Shown here in pieces: positions 1 to 9,767 of a DNA stretch of 35,801 nt (position 1 is the first letter of the stretch; each line of letters begins with the position of its first letter). A program made the position numbers and the translations under genes. This DNA comes from an uncultured Acidobacteriota bacterium (lineage in GTDB: Bacteria > Acidobacteriota > Blastocatellia > RBC074), in NCBI GenBank assembly GCA_902825875.1, contig CADECP010000019.1:41265-77065 (forward strand), read 5' to 3'. Under the pieces are notes generated by a model. It ran no database searches, was not told where the DNA came from, and saw only the letters and a list, made by a program, of their open reading frames with translations.

Positions 1-36
1 GCGCGGTACTGCATTAATCAAGAAAGGTCATCAACA

Positions 37-462
37 ATGAGTAAAACCGTCAGCGAAGAAAGCCTGCAACGAATCAATAACTTCGTCGAAAAGTATTGCG
101 AAAAATCCGGCACCAGCGTTCACCCCGACAAAGAAGTCACCGAAGCTGTCGTGCTCGGCCTGGCATACAACAAAGACATTCTGGGCAAACCGCTGTGCCC
201 TTGCCGCTTTTACCCCAACAAGCAGGAAGAAGTGACGCATCGCACCTGGATTTGCGCTTGCGACGACATGCAGGTTTATAAGTATTGCCATTGCCTGCTG
301 TTCGTCACGCCCGAAGGTTTGCCGATCACCGAATACCTGCCCGAAGATCACGAAGGTCGTGCGGCTTACGGCTTGGTCAAAGACCCAACGCCTGACAAAG
401 GCCGTCCGTTGCGCGCCAAAGCCGCCGAACGCGAAGAAGAGCGAAAAAATCGGCCTTCGTAA
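37..462 (+). CDS. ftrB: Ferredoxin-thioredoxin reductase catalytic (beta) subunit
   Basis: This 141-residue cytoplasmic protein matches the catalytic chain of ferredoxin-thioredoxin reductase, which passes electrons from ferredoxin through a [4Fe-4S] cluster to a thioredoxin disulfide. All six family cysteines are visible: CPC at 54-56, CAC at 73-75 and CHC at 84-86. By analogy with the cyanobacterial enzyme, C54, C73, C75 and C84 hold the cluster, C56 and C86 form the redox disulfide, and H85 lies beside it. An AGAAAGG stretch at 21-27 supports the ATG at 37. The charged C-terminal tail after residue 120 looks non-catalytic. No variable (alpha) subunit, ferredoxin or thioredoxin gene is visible here, although the window starts only 36 bases upstream. 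The family call is firm; the partner is unknown. Confidence 0.93.
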   Translation: MSKTVSEESLQRINNFVEKYCEKSGTSVHPDKEVTEAVVLGLAYNKDILGKPLCPCRFYPNKQEEVTHRTWICACDDMQVYKYCHCLLFVTPEGLPITEYLPEDHEGRAAYGLVKDPTPDKGRPLRAKAAEREEERKNRPS

Positions 463-564
463 ATTCTCAACGCCCAACGCGCTCAAAACGTTTTCACGCG
501 CGGCTGGCGGTGGTATTGTTACCGCGCTTTTCGGTCAGAATTTTCCTGCTTTCGGAGGTTCATC

Positions 565-1884
565 ATGAAACGTGCTTTCACCGCCAGCCTGATTGGGCTT
601 TGTTGCGCGACAGGTCTGTTGCTGTTTTCCGAATCCAGCCAGTCGTCAGCCGCAATCGTCACCTTCAACAAAGACATTGCGCCGATCATCCAGAACAAAT
701 GTCAGAACTGCCATCGCCCCGGCGAAGTCGCTCCGATGGCATTCCTGACTTACAAACAGGTTCGGCCTTGGGCGAAATCCATCCGCGAAGCCGTCACTTC
801 GCGCCAAATGCCGCCGTGGTTTGCGGACGAAAAACACTCGGAGTTTTCAAACGACCCGCGCTTGTCGCAAAAAGAAATTGACGCCATTCAGGCTTGGGTT
901 GCGGGCGGCGCTCCCGAAGGCGACGCCAAAGATTTGCCGCCGAATCCGAAATTCGCCGAAGGTTGGAATATAGGCAAACCAGATGTCGTCTTGCCGATGA
1001 CCGTTGATTTCAACATCCCGGCTGAAGGCACGATTCCATACAAATACTTCGCCGTGCCGACGAACTTCACCGAAGACAAATACGTGCAGTTCGCCGAAAT
1101 CCGCCAAGGCGACCGTTCGCACGTGCATCACGTCATCGTCAACGTGCGCTATCCCGATCACGGTAATTTACCGGAGCCGGGAGAAATCAACCCGGCGCAA
1201 CTCAGTTCGATTCGTCGCAATTCAGGCGACCGTCCGGCGGATTCCGATGGACGTTTGGTCGGTTGGGCGCCGGGCGAAGCTCCGCTGGAATTGCGTGATG
1301 GCCAGGCCAAGCTCATCAAAAAAGGTTCGGTGCTGATTTTCCAGGTGCATTACACGACCAATGGCGAAACGGGCAAAGATCGTTCAAGCGTCGGCCTGAT
1401 CTTTTCCAAAGCTCCGGTTGAAAAACGAGTCATCACCGCCGGAGCCGTGCAAAGTAGTTTTGTGATTCCGGCAGGCGCGCCAAATCACGAAGTCACTTCG
1501 GAATTCAGCTTCAAGGAAGACAGTCATATTGATAGCCTCCATCCGCACATGCACATGCGCGGCAAAGACTTCAAATACACGCTGATCTATCCCGACGGAA
1601 AATCGAAAGTGTTGCTGTCGGTTCCGCGCTGGGATTTCGGCTGGCAATTGACTTACGTGTTCAAGGAAGAAATCTTCGCGCCCAAAGGCAGCAAACTGAT
1701 TTGCGTCGCGCATTACGACAATTCGATCAACAACAAATTCAATCCCGATCCGACGAAAGATGTTCGCTGGGGAGATCAAACTTGGGAAGAAATGATGATC
1801 GGTTACGTGGATTACACGTTGGATAAACAAGATTTGCGGAAACAACAACCGCAAGCCGCGTCTTCCAGCAGTTCCAGCAAATAA
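565..1884 (+). CDS. Secreted cytochrome c / copper type II monooxygenase-like (PHM-like) protein, copy 1
   Basis: This 439-residue protein has an N-terminal signal peptide (hydrophobic residues 6-22) and is predicted to be periplasmic. A short cytochrome c-like segment carries CQNCH at 46-50, with M82 in QMPPW as a plausible axial heme ligand. The rest resembles the two-domain fold of peptidylglycine alpha-hydroxylating and ascorbate-dependent copper monooxygenases. Likely copper ligands are HVHH at 186-189, H262 in QVHY, the HPHMHMRG block at 326-333, and a late methionine in WEEMM (410-411). The C-terminus is a serine-rich tail. GGAGG at 555-559 supports the start. It is the first gene of a same-strand cluster with a paralogue, a CxxCH protein and a PQQ dehydrogenase. 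The substrate is unknown, and monooxygenase activity is inferred from motifs only. Confidence 0.8.
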   Translation: MKRAFTASLIGLCCATGLLLFSESSQSSAAIVTFNKDIAPIIQNKCQNCHRPGEVAPMAFLTYKQVRPWAKSIREAVTSRQMPPWFADEKHSEFSNDPRLSQKEIDAIQAWVAGGAPEGDAKDLPPNPKFAEGWNIGKPDVVLPMTVDFNIPAEGTIPYKYFAVPTNFTEDKYVQFAEIRQGDRSHVHHVIVNVRYPDHGNLPEPGEINPAQLSSIRRNSGDRPADSDGRLVGWAPGEAPLELRDGQAKLIKKGSVLIFQVHYTTNGETGKDRSSVGLIFSKAPVEKRVITAGAVQSSFVIPAGAPNHEVTSEFSFKEDSHIDSLHPHMHMRGKDFKYTLIYPDGKSKVLLSVPRWDFGWQLTYVFKEEIFAPKGSKLICVAHYDNSINNKFNPDPTKDVRWGDQTWEEMMIGYVDYTLDKQDLRKQQPQAASSSSSSK

Positions 1885-1887
1885 CTT

Positions 1888-2005
1888 CGCGTTTGGAGTG
1901 CTGCGGCTTGCCGCAGCTTTGCGTTCGCAACAAATGGCGTCACTGAAACAGAAGTCGAGCGACAGCCAACCAAAAGCGGCGCTTTACGCCGCACTCCAAA
2001 AACGC
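1888..2005. repeat. Palindromic intergenic element between the two PHM-like genes
   Basis: The spacer holds an imperfect inverted repeat. A left arm reading GTTTGGAGTGCTGCGG (from 1891) pairs with a right arm ending in GCACTCCAAAAAC (to about 2003). Nested hairpins lie inside: GCTGCGG/CCGCAGC at 1900-1917 and GCGGCG/CGCCGC near 1976-1990. The element starts three bases after the upstream stop codon and ends before the Shine-Dalgarno of the next gene. It may act as a processing or termination hairpin, or may simply be a dispersed repeat. Confidence 0.7.
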
Positions 2006-2031
2006 GCCGCCATTTCAAGAGGAGTTTCGCC

Positions 2032-3477
<1,446 letters not shown>

Positions 3478-3485
3478 TCCTATTC

Positions 3486-3512
3486 GTGCGACAATTTTTC
3501 AAATTGTCGCAC
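3486..3512. repeat. Perfect 12-bp-arm hairpin between cluster genes
   Basis: GTGCGACAATTT at 3486-3497 pairs perfectly with AAATTGTCGCAC at 3501-3512 around a 3-base loop. It lies nine bases after the stop of the second PHM-like gene and about 20 bases before the next start. There is no T-run after the stem, so a processing or mRNA-stability hairpin fits better than a strong intrinsic terminator. Confidence 0.75.
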
Positions 3513-3532
3513 CTCTAACCAGGAGAAGGTCA

Positions 3533-4291
3533 ATGAACACACTGAAGGTCACGATAGTTATTTCCTTGTTGGCGATTTTCGCCGTCGCATCTCAAACGCC
3601 GCAATCGCCGGAACCGCCGCTCGAAGACAAACGGCTGACGATTCACACGCTGGTGCGCGAAGACATCTTCGCGGGCTTTCTGCAAAACGACATGACTCGA
3701 TTGGCCAGAGGCGAAAAGAACGTCGAACAGTTACTGGAAAAACGTCCTGGCTCAAAAGCTGAATTGCTGGCGTGGAAAGCCGGAGCAACCGTGTATCGCG
3801 CAGTTCGTGCGCTGGAAGAAAAACGTCAGGATGAATTCAAACAGAAGTACCAACAGGCGATGGACATTTTTGCCGAAGCCAACAAGCTTATGCCAGGCAA
3901 CGGTGGCGTCGCGGCAGTCGAAGGCGGCACATTGGTTTTGTTCGCCGATCAATTGCCGAAAGAGCTTCGCGCGGCGGCATGGGAACGGGCGTATTCCGCG
4001 TTCCAGATTTTGTGGAAATACCAGGGAGCCGGAATCGAAAAGATGCCAACACACTTCAAAGGCGAATTGCTTGGCGGTTTGGCGCAATCTGCGCTTCGCA
4101 CCGGTCGCAAGGAAGAAGCCAATCAGTACCTGGATAAAATCCTGGCGGTGTTGGGCGGCACTCCGTACGAACCGGTCGCCAAACGCTGGAAAGCCGATCC
4201 GAAATCGGCTGAAAGTTCCACCATCGCTTGCATGACGTGCCACGAAGGCGGTCGCCTTTCGGCAAAGCTGACGGCGCTGAACACGAAGTAA
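3533..4291 (+). CDS. Secreted helical (TPR-like) protein with C-terminal CxxCH heme motif
   Basis: This 252-residue protein starts with a signal peptide (residues 1-20) and is then almost entirely amphipathic helix, with repeat-like segments at about 60-120 and 185-208 resembling TPRs. Near its C-terminus it has one c-type heme motif, CMTCH at 233-237, followed by a glycine pair and a short tail. I do not recognise a named family. The position after two heme/copper proteins and before a cytochrome-quinoprotein suggests a periplasmic scaffold or electron carrier for the cluster. AGGAGAAGG before the ATG supports the start. An unusual point is that the heme motif is terminal and not embedded in a normal cytochrome c domain. 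Confidence 0.7.
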   Translation: MNTLKVTIVISLLAIFAVASQTPQSPEPPLEDKRLTIHTLVREDIFAGFLQNDMTRLARGEKNVEQLLEKRPGSKAELLAWKAGATVYRAVRALEEKRQDEFKQKYQQAMDIFAEANKLMPGNGGVAAVEGGTLVLFADQLPKELRAAAWERAYSAFQILWKYQGAGIEKMPTHFKGELLGGLAQSALRTGRKEEANQYLDKILAVLGGTPYEPVAKRWKADPKSAESSTIACMTCHEGGRLSAKLTALNTK

Positions 4292-4307
4292 TCGTCGAAC
4301 TAACGAC

Positions 4308-4470
4308 ACTACGAATGGTCACGAACTCACACGAATAACAGACCAGCAACCACAAAAAGCACAGAAGGCACAAAATTGATTCAGTCGTTTTTGTGTCTTT
4401 TGTGTTTTTTGTGGTGAACAATTTTTCGTTCAGCATTATTCATTCGTGATCATTTGTGTTTATTCGTAGT
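4308..4470. repeat. Long two-tier palindromic intergenic repeat
   Basis: The outer arms begin ACTACGAAT (4308-4316) and end ATTCGTAGT (4462-4470). An inner pair of 27-base arms (4349-4375 and 4389-4415) matches at 24 of 27 positions and is rich in CACAAAA/TTTTGTG words. The element fills the spacer between the CxxCH protein and the DUF1579-like gene. Open frames in it, including a TTG at 4454 and a minus-strand frame, are products of the repeat. The sequence type resembles dispersed repeats I recall from many environmental genomes; that is memory, not a search. Confidence 0.8.
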
Positions 4471-4498
4471 TGACTCTTTTCCCATTCAAATAACTGCA

Positions 4499-5065
4499 AT
4501 GACACGAATCCTGATTCTCGCTCTGCTGATGTTCGCGCCGGTGATTCAACAGGCTGGCCAACAACCTTCGCGCCCGACAGACCCAACTGATCCGATGCCG
4601 CCGCCGAACATGGATTACTTTGTCGGCGCTTGGGAATTCGATTGGAACGTCCCCGAATCGCCGCTCGGCCCGGCTGGCAAAATCAAAGGCAAAGAAACGT
4701 ATAGGAAGCTCAACGCCTCGACTTATGAAAGCGTGATCGAAGGCGACAGCCCATCCGGCACGATCAAAGGCAAAGCCACGACCGTTTATAACGAAAAAGA
4801 CAAACAGGTCACGCGCACCGAAACCGGATTGTTTGGCGCTTTGGGAATGAAAAAAGTCGGTCCCATCGGCGGAGACCTCGGCGGGTATTACACGATCTTC
4901 TGGGAAACCGAGCCGATCAAAAAAGGCGGCAAGACCATCAAACTGAAAGGCAAAACCCTGATGCTGTCGCCCGCCAGTTACCGCTTGCAGGTGCAGATTT
5001 CTGTGGATGGCGGGCCGTACACCAACTTTGGCAATCCGTGGTTTCGTAAATCCGAAAGCAAATGA
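4499..5065 (+). CDS. Secreted DUF1579-like protein
   Basis: I place the start at the ATG at 4499, giving 188 residues that begin with a clean signal peptide (hydrophobic residues 4-15). A more upstream in-frame TTG at 4454 lies inside the palindromic repeat and is rejected. After a proline-rich linker the protein has a conserved-looking opening ([12 protein letters not shown]), then alternating beta strands to the C-terminus, as expected of a calycin or lipocalin-like barrel. This resembles DUF1579-type secreted proteins, but the match is from memory. No catalytic residues or heme motif are evident. It sits between the CxxCH protein and the quinoprotein dehydrogenase on the same strand and may bind a small hydrophobic ligand or a cofactor; this is inference. 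Confidence 0.55.
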   Translation: MTRILILALLMFAPVIQQAGQQPSRPTDPTDPMPPPNMDYFVGAWEFDWNVPESPLGPAGKIKGKETYRKLNASTYESVIEGDSPSGTIKGKATTVYNEKDKQVTRTETGLFGALGMKKVGPIGGDLGGYYTIFWETEPIKKGGKTIKLKGKTLMLSPASYRLQVQISVDGGPYTNFGNPWFRKSESK

Positions 5066-5066
5066 T

Positions 5067-5156
5067 GGTACGGAACAGAGAGCGGTAGCGACCTGGAGCT
5101 TCCGGTGGACGCACATCCCGGAGCCACCCAGTCGCTACCGCTCCCGGTTCCGTACC
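5067..5156. repeat. Inverted-repeat element upstream of the PQQ dehydrogenase gene
   Basis: GGTACGGAAC at 5067-5076 pairs with GTTCCGTACC at 5147-5156. Inside these, AGCGGTAGCGAC pairs with GTCGCTACCGCT, giving imperfect arms of roughly 30 bases around a GC-rich centre. It begins one base after the upstream stop codon and ends 18 bases before the next ATG, so any hairpin would form in the mRNA between the two genes. Confidence 0.8.
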
Positions 5157-5174
5157 GAAAACTGAGTAAGCCGC

Positions 5175-7019
5175 ATGAACACACGCCCTAAAGTCTTGAT
5201 CGGAATTCTCTTCGCCACAGTTTTCTTTTCCGCCTTCATCTTCAACACCAACGCATCACAAACTCAAACCGCTCCGACTTCCGCCGAAGGCGCAGAGTTA
5301 TACAAACAGCGTTGCGCTGTTTGCCACGACGAGGCGCAGGATCGAGTTCCGCCGTTGTTTCTGATTCGTCGCCGCTCGGCTGAAGACGTGATGCAGACGC
5401 TGACCACAGGCGTGATGAAGCAACAGGCCAAAGGCTTAACCGAAGAACAGATTCGTCAGCTTGCCATTCATCTGACCGGCAAACTGCCCGGCGAGCCGAT
5501 TCGCAATCTGGACGCGAACAAATGCACTGGCGCTGCGCCTGCAATCAAATTCACCGCTGGCGATTGGAACGGTTGGGGACGCGATGTGGAAAACACGCGC
5601 TACCAACCCAAACCCGGCATCAAGCTAGAAGACATTCCGAAGCTGAAAGTGAAATGGGCGTTCGCCCATCCGGGAGCGATGGCTACAGGACAGCCGACGA
5701 TCATCGGCGACCGGTTGTTTCTGACCACCGAAGCCGGATACATCTTCAGCCTGAACGCCCAAACCGGCTGCACTTATTGGGTGATGAACGCAGGTTCGGC
5801 AGTTCGAGCGGCAATCACTGTTGCTCCGATGCGGACTGCAAACAAATCCGCGCTGTATTTCGGCGACGAGCGTTCTGCTGTTCAAGCCGTTGACGCCGCA
5901 ACCGGCAAGCTGATCTGGAAAACCAAAATCGAAGACCACGTGTTGTCGCGCATCACCGGTTCGCCTGTGCTGCACGGCAATCGGCTGTTCGTGCCTGTGT
6001 CTTCGTTTGAAGAAACCGCCGGGCGCGACACCAAATACGAATGCTGCACTTTTCGCGGCAGCGTAGTCGCGCTCAACACCGCGACCGGCAAAATCTTATG
6101 GAAAAGCTTCACGGTTCAAGACGCGCCAAAACCATTCAAGAAAAATTCCAGCGGAACTCAAATGCACGGCCCGGCGGGCGGCGCAATCTGGTCGGCTCCG
6201 ACTGTGGACGCCAAACGCGGAGTCGTTTATGTCGGCACGGGCAATTCGTACACCGATGTCGAAACCGGTCACACCGACGCGATCATGGCTTTTGATCTGG
6301 CGACGGGAAAAGTTCGCTGGACGAATCAGTTGATGCCGAAAGACAACTTTCTGGTCGGATGCCGTCAACCCGGCGTAGGCAATTGCCCTGAACAGGCCGG
6401 GCCAGATTATGACTTCGGCAGTTCGGTGATTTTGCGAACTCTGCCCAACGGCAAGCAAGTAATTTTGGCCGGACAAAAATCCGGCGTGATGTACGCGCTC
6501 GATCCTGACAACAAAGGCAAAAAGATTTGGGAAACGACTGTTGGCGCGGGCGGCGCGCTGGGCGGCATCGAATGGGGCTTCGCGGCGGACAACGAAACCG
6601 TTTACGTTCCCGTAGCCGATGTCAGCGGAGCCGCGCGCAAACCCGGCATCACGGCTTTGAAAATCGCCACCGGAGAAAAGCTCTGGCACATTCCGGCTCC
6701 GGCGGCGAAATGCGCTTGGGGAACGGCGCGTTGTTTGAACTCACAATCGGCGGCAGCGACGCTGATTCCCGGCGTAGTTTTTTCCGGCACCGCCGATGGA
6801 AACTTACGAGCTTATGCGGCGAAAGACGGCGCGATCCCGTGGAGCTACGACACCGCGCAAGCCATTCAAACCGTCAACGCCGGAGTGACAAAAGGCGGCA
6901 CGCTCGACGGCGGCGGGCCAGTGGTGGTCAAAGGAATTCTCTACACCAACTCCGGTTATGGACGCTTGATCGGTCAACCGGGCAATTTGCTGCTGGCGTT
7001 TTCGGTTGACGGGAAATGA
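5175..7019 (+). CDS. PQQ-dependent quinoprotein dehydrogenase with N-terminal cytochrome c domain (polyvinyl-alcohol-dehydrogenase-like)
   Basis: This 614-residue secreted protein has a signal peptide (1-27) and a small cytochrome c domain with CAVCH at 47-51 and M81 as the likely second heme ligand. From about residue 113 to the end it is a beta-propeller with repeated W-like blades (for example NARTGCTYW-type and ATGKLIW, ATGKILW, ATGKVRW, ATGEKLW motifs), typical of PQQ-binding alcohol dehydrogenases. The cytochrome-first order and the WNGWGRD entry into the propeller fit the polyvinyl-alcohol dehydrogenase group, which oxidises secondary alcohols and passes electrons to cytochrome c. There are many cysteines within the propeller. 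It closes the redox cluster that begins at 565. No PQQ synthesis genes are in the window. The natural substrate is unknown. Confidence 0.85.
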   Translation: MNTRPKVLIGILFATVFFSAFIFNTNASQTQTAPTSAEGAELYKQRCAVCHDEAQDRVPPLFLIRRRSAEDVMQTLTTGVMKQQAKGLTEEQIRQLAIHLTGKLPGEPIRNLDANKCTGAAPAIKFTAGDWNGWGRDVENTRYQPKPGIKLEDIPKLKVKWAFAHPGAMATGQPTIIGDRLFLTTEAGYIFSLNAQTGCTYWVMNAGSAVRAAITVAPMRTANKSALYFGDERSAVQAVDAATGKLIWKTKIEDHVLSRITGSPVLHGNRLFVPVSSFEETAGRDTKYECCTFRGSVVALNTATGKILWKSFTVQDAPKPFKKNSSGTQMHGPAGGAIWSAPTVDAKRGVVYVGTGNSYTDVETGHTDAIMAFDLATGKVRWTNQLMPKDNFLVGCRQPGVGNCPEQAGPDYDFGSSVILRTLPNGKQVILAGQKSGVMYALDPDNKGKKIWETTVGAGGALGGIEWGFAADNETVYVPVADVSGAARKPGITALKIATGEKLWHIPAPAAKCAWGTARCLNSQSAAATLIPGVVFSGTADGNLRAYAAKDGAIPWSYDTAQAIQTVNAGVTKGGTLDGGGPVVVKGILYTNSGYGRLIGQPGNLLLAFSVDGK

Positions 7020-7082
7020 TAAGGTTAAGTTGTCGCGCGCATGGGCTAACGCTATGCTGGGGGTAATTCTGGGCGGAGAAAT

Positions 7083-7104
7083 GGCGCGAGCGTCCGTTCG
7101 CGCC
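7083..7104 (+). terminator. Possible intrinsic terminator after the quinoprotein gene
   Basis: GGCGCGA (7083-7089) pairs with TCGCGCC (7098-7104), a seven-base GC stem with an eight-base loop, followed by an AAATTTT stretch. It lies 64 bases after the quinoprotein stop and just before the next Shine-Dalgarno. The T-run is short, so termination is only plausible. Confidence 0.35.
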
Positions 7105-7117
7105 GAAATTTTCAATT

Positions 7118-7123
7118 GAGGAG
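7118..7123 (+). promoter_or_regulatory. Shine-Dalgarno deciding the DsbA-family start
   Basis: GAGGAG ends eight bases before the ATG at 7132 but only two bases before the in-frame TTG at 7126. The spacing selects the ATG. Confidence 0.7.
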
Positions 7124-7131
7124 TTTTGCTG

Positions 7132-7773
7132 ATGCCTGTTGTTGTTCAGGTGTTTTCCGATTATGTCTGTCCGTACTGTTATCTTGGCGAAGTCGCGGTG
7201 AGAAACGCCGTCGCCGCAACCGGCGCGGAAATCGTCTGGCGAGCTTTTCAGTTGCGCGAAGATGGCCCGCCGAAGTTTGAACCGCGCAGCGAGCGCGCGA
7301 ACACGGGGTGGAGCAATTCGATTTATCCGATGGCGGAGCGGTTAGGCGTGAAGATCAACCAGCCTTCGCGCGCGCCGCTGACTCGATTGGCTCACGAAGC
7401 CGTCGCCTGGGCGCGAGCGCGACACAGTTTTGAACCGTTTCACCAACGATTGTTCAAGGCCTTTTTTCTGGAAGACAAAGACATTGCTGACATCACCGTG
7501 CTGAAAGACATCGCGTGGCAAGCGGGTTTGAATCCGGCTGACCTGGAAAAATCTTTGACCGAACACCGAATGGCCGACGAAGTGGACGAAGACTTGTTGA
7601 TCGCCAGAACTTATGGCGTGACGATGGTTCCCAGCTTTGTCATCGGTGGACACGTGCTGGCCGGAGTGCAGGACGAAACCGTTCTGATTCGCGCGATTGA
7701 ATTGGCGCGTGACGGAAAGCTGGAAGCCGAAACCAAAAAGTTGCCGCATTTGCCCGTGAACATAACTCGGTAG
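7132..7773 (+). CDS. DsbA-family oxidoreductase (FrnE-like)
   Basis: From the ATG at 7132 this is 213 residues, a thioredoxin-fold protein with a helical insertion. CPYC at 13-16 is the active-site pair, placed directly after the first beta strand. VP at 166-167 within a V-P-S-F context supplies the usual cis-proline, followed by a GG-H-V-L-A-G turn typical of the FrnE/2-hydroxychromene isomerase-like branch of DsbA. There is no signal peptide, so it is probably cytoplasmic. It may reduce or isomerise disulfides or act on a small substrate. It lies downstream of the heme-protein cluster, separated by a possible terminator, so a link to that cluster is only suggestive. Confidence 0.85.
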   Translation: MPVVVQVFSDYVCPYCYLGEVAVRNAVAATGAEIVWRAFQLREDGPPKFEPRSERANTGWSNSIYPMAERLGVKINQPSRAPLTRLAHEAVAWARARHSFEPFHQRLFKAFFLEDKDIADITVLKDIAWQAGLNPADLEKSLTEHRMADEVDEDLLIARTYGVTMVPSFVIGGHVLAGVQDETVLIRAIELARDGKLEAETKKLPHLPVNITR

Positions 7774-7825
7774 CTTCAACTACGAATGAGTACGAATGTT
7801 TACGACGTAACCTAACAGCGTGATT

Positions 7826-7889
7826 AGACAGGAAAATTAAGGAAAGGAAGATAAGAACCCCTATTTTCCTTTCCCACATTTTCCTGTCT
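7826..7889. repeat. Intergenic imperfect palindrome
   Basis: AGACAGGAAAAT at 7826-7837 pairs with ATTTTCCTGTCT ending at 7889, and pairing continues inward through GGAAAGGAA and TTCCTTTCC, giving a stem of more than 20 bases with few mismatches and a short loop near 7857. It sits between the DsbA-family gene and the aldolase gene. It belongs to a different sequence family from the other palindromes in this window. Confidence 0.75.
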
Positions 7890-7926
7890 GTTTGAGGCTG
7901 ACGACAAAACTGAACTGTCTTTTGAA

Positions 7927-8562
7927 ATGAACCCAACCATTCAACACATCGAAGCCGGAAAGGTCGTCGCCATTTTGCGCGGAGATTTTGCCGGTCGTGA
8001 AGAAGAGATCGTCGCCGCAATGATTGCTGGCGGCTTAACTGCCGTCGAAGTTACGTTGAATTCACGCGACGTTTTTGCGGCGATCAATCGGCTGGCGAAG
8101 CGCTTTGGTTCGACGATGGCCATCGGAGCCGGAACTGTGCTGACTCCGAACGAAGTCCAACGAGCCGCCGACGCCGGAGCGCAATTCATCGTTTCGCCCA
8201 ATCGTGATTTAGCTGTGATTGCGGAAACTAAAAAGCTAGGTTTGGTTTCCTTGCCCGGCTGTTTTACTCCTTCCGAAGTCGTCGAAGCCGTCAACGCCGG
8301 AGCTGACGCGGCGAAACTCTTTCCGGCAAATTCGCTCGGCCCGGCTTTTGTGAAGGCCTTGCGCGGCCCGTTGCCAAACATTCGCACAGTGCCAACCGGT
8401 GGAGTCACTGCCGAACTGGCGCGCGAGTATTTTGCCGCTGGAGCCTGGGCCATTGGCGCTGGATCGGAATTGATCGGCAAAGAATGGTTTGCCGATGGCG
8501 GCTTGGAACGTTTGACCGAACGCACGGCGGCTTTTGTTGCGGCTGGGAGAAAAAATGGCTGA
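7927..8562 (+). CDS. KDPG / 2-dehydro-3-deoxy-6-phosphogalactonate aldolase
   Basis: This 211-residue cytoplasmic class I aldolase cleaves a 2-keto-3-deoxy-6-phospho sugar acid to pyruvate and glyceraldehyde 3-phosphate. It shows the whole family signature: AILRG (R18), VEVTLNS with E41 as general base, GAGTV at 67-71, SPN at 90-92, LPGCFTP at 109-115, the Schiff-base lysine K130 in AKLFPA, and the phosphate-binding PTGGV at 156-160. Length is normal. It overlaps by eight bases the next gene, a 2-keto-3-deoxygalactonate kinase. That favours the galactonate substrate (DgoA-like) over the Entner-Doudoroff gluconate substrate (Eda), but sequence alone cannot separate them. No clear Shine-Dalgarno precedes the ATG. 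Confidence 0.9.
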   Translation: MNPTIQHIEAGKVVAILRGDFAGREEEIVAAMIAGGLTAVEVTLNSRDVFAAINRLAKRFGSTMAIGAGTVLTPNEVQRAADAGAQFIVSPNRDLAVIAETKKLGLVSLPGCFTPSEVVEAVNAGADAAKLFPANSLGPAFVKALRGPLPNIRTVPTGGVTAELAREYFAAGAWAIGAGSELIGKEWFADGGLERLTERTAAFVAAGRKNG

Positions 8563-9529
8563 CGAACTGTGCGCGGTGTTTGTGGACACGGGCACTACCA
8601 ACAGCCGAGTCTGGCTGGTGCGCGGAGAAACCATTTTGGCCAAAGCCGAAGCTCAAGTCGGGGTGCGCGACACGGCCAAAAACGGTTCGTCAATGCGGTT
8701 GCGTTTGGCGTTGCGCGAATTGATAGAACAGGTTCGCGCGCAAGCAGAAGACTCTGAGCCGGTTTGTGTAGCCGCCGCCGGAATGATTACTTCGGCATTG
8801 GGATTGGCCGAAGTCCCGCATTTGATTGCGCCCGCCGGAATCGCAGAGCTTGCAGCGGCAACGCGCGCTTATGAATTCGCGGACGTGACCAAGTTGCCAG
8901 TGCTTCTGGTTCCCGGAGTGAAGTCCGGCCAGATGCCTTGCGAACTGGCGATGGTTGGCTCGGCAGATTTGATGCGCGGCGAAGAAACGCTCTGCGCCGG
9001 ATTGGTCATGATCGGATTGGCTGCGGCTCCGGCGACGGTGCTGAATCTGGGTTCGCACTGGAAAGCGATCAAGCTGGACGCCGACGGACGCATTGCCGCC
9101 AGCGTGACTTCGTTGGCGGGTGAACTGGTTTACGCCGCTCAGACGCAGACGATTTTGGCCAGCGCAGTTCCGCACGAACGATTGGCGGCGGTGAATGTCG
9201 AATGGCTGGAAGCCGGAATGCGTGAACAACGAAACAGCGGATTGGCTCGCGCGTTGTTTTGCGTTCGGTTGTTGGAACAGTCGAAACGGGGAAGCGCCGA
9301 AGACCGTCTGAACTTTTTGATCGGAGCGTTTATCGCTGCCGATCTGGATGCGCTGTCAGCGCGTGAGGTTCTTTCTGATTCTGTTGTCATCGTTGGCAGC
9401 GGCGCTCTGGCCGAAGCTTGGCGGCACGCGCTGGCACAAACAGGCATTCAATCGCAGATCATTTCCGGCGAACAAAGCGAGCGTGCGTTATTGGCCGGGC
9501 TTCGCGCTATTGCTGGAGCGCGGCATTAG
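8555..9529 (+). CDS. dgoK: 2-dehydro-3-deoxygalactonokinase
   Basis: I place the start at the ATG at 8555 (324 residues), preceded by GGGAG and overlapping the aldolase stop by eight bases, as expected for translational coupling. An upstream TTG at 8534 is less likely. The protein phosphorylates 2-keto-3-deoxygalactonate in the De Ley-Doudoroff galactonate pathway. It has the ASKHA-type first phosphate motif DTGTTNSR at 11-18 and the family blocks AAAGMITS and APAG. The final codons and the stop (G-A-R-H-stop, from 9515) are supplied by the first copy of a 17-bp repeat, so the C-terminus has been rewritten by the repeat array. Dehydrogenase, dehydratase and permease genes for galactonate are not in the window. 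Confidence 0.88.
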   Translation: MADELCAVFVDTGTTNSRVWLVRGETILAKAEAQVGVRDTAKNGSSMRLRLALRELIEQVRAQAEDSEPVCVAAAGMITSALGLAEVPHLIAPAGIAELAAATRAYEFADVTKLPVLLVPGVKSGQMPCELAMVGSADLMRGEETLCAGLVMIGLAAAPATVLNLGSHWKAIKLDADGRIAASVTSLAGELVYAAQTQTILASAVPHERLAAVNVEWLEAGMREQRNSGLARALFCVRLLEQSKRGSAEDRLNFLIGAFIAADLDALSAREVLSDSVVIVGSGALAEAWRHALAQTGIQSQIISGEQSERALLAGLRAIAGARH

Positions 9530-9752
9530 CCGGAGCGCGGCATTAGCCGGAGCGCGGCATTAGCCGGAGCGCGGACAATTTGTCCGCCTGGTCCGCGGAC
9601 GTTCCGTCCGCTCGACACCAGCAGAGGGTTGCAATTAAAGGCAATGACGGGCGGACTGGAAGTCCGCGGACCAGGCGGACGAGGACGTCCGCGCTCCAGC
9701 AGAACGTCCGCGCTCCAGCGGAACGTCCGCGCTCCAGCGGAACGTCCGCGTC
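9515..9752. repeat. Composite GGAGCGCGG repeat array with central long palindrome
   Basis: Three perfect 17-bp units (GGAGCGCGGCATTAGCC) run from 9515 to 9565, and a fourth begins and diverges. A long inverted repeat follows: 9582-9611 pairs with 9651-9680 at 27 of 30 positions, sharing the core TGGTCCGCGGAC, around a loop of about 39 bases. Then come 19-bp units ending in CCGCGCTCC (the reverse complement of the left unit start) to about 9752. Most sub-blocks are themselves small GCGGAC-n-GTCCGC palindromes. It fills the space between dgoK and the DUF1549/DUF1553 gene. A related copy lies at the window end. Confidence 0.85.
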
Positions 9753-9767
9753 CCAGTTTTCAAATTT

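Noticed and set aside
4056..4436. 126-residue minus-strand frame running through the palindromic repeat
   Set aside because: Its N-terminus is the repeat itself and the rest is antisense to the CxxCH protein gene.
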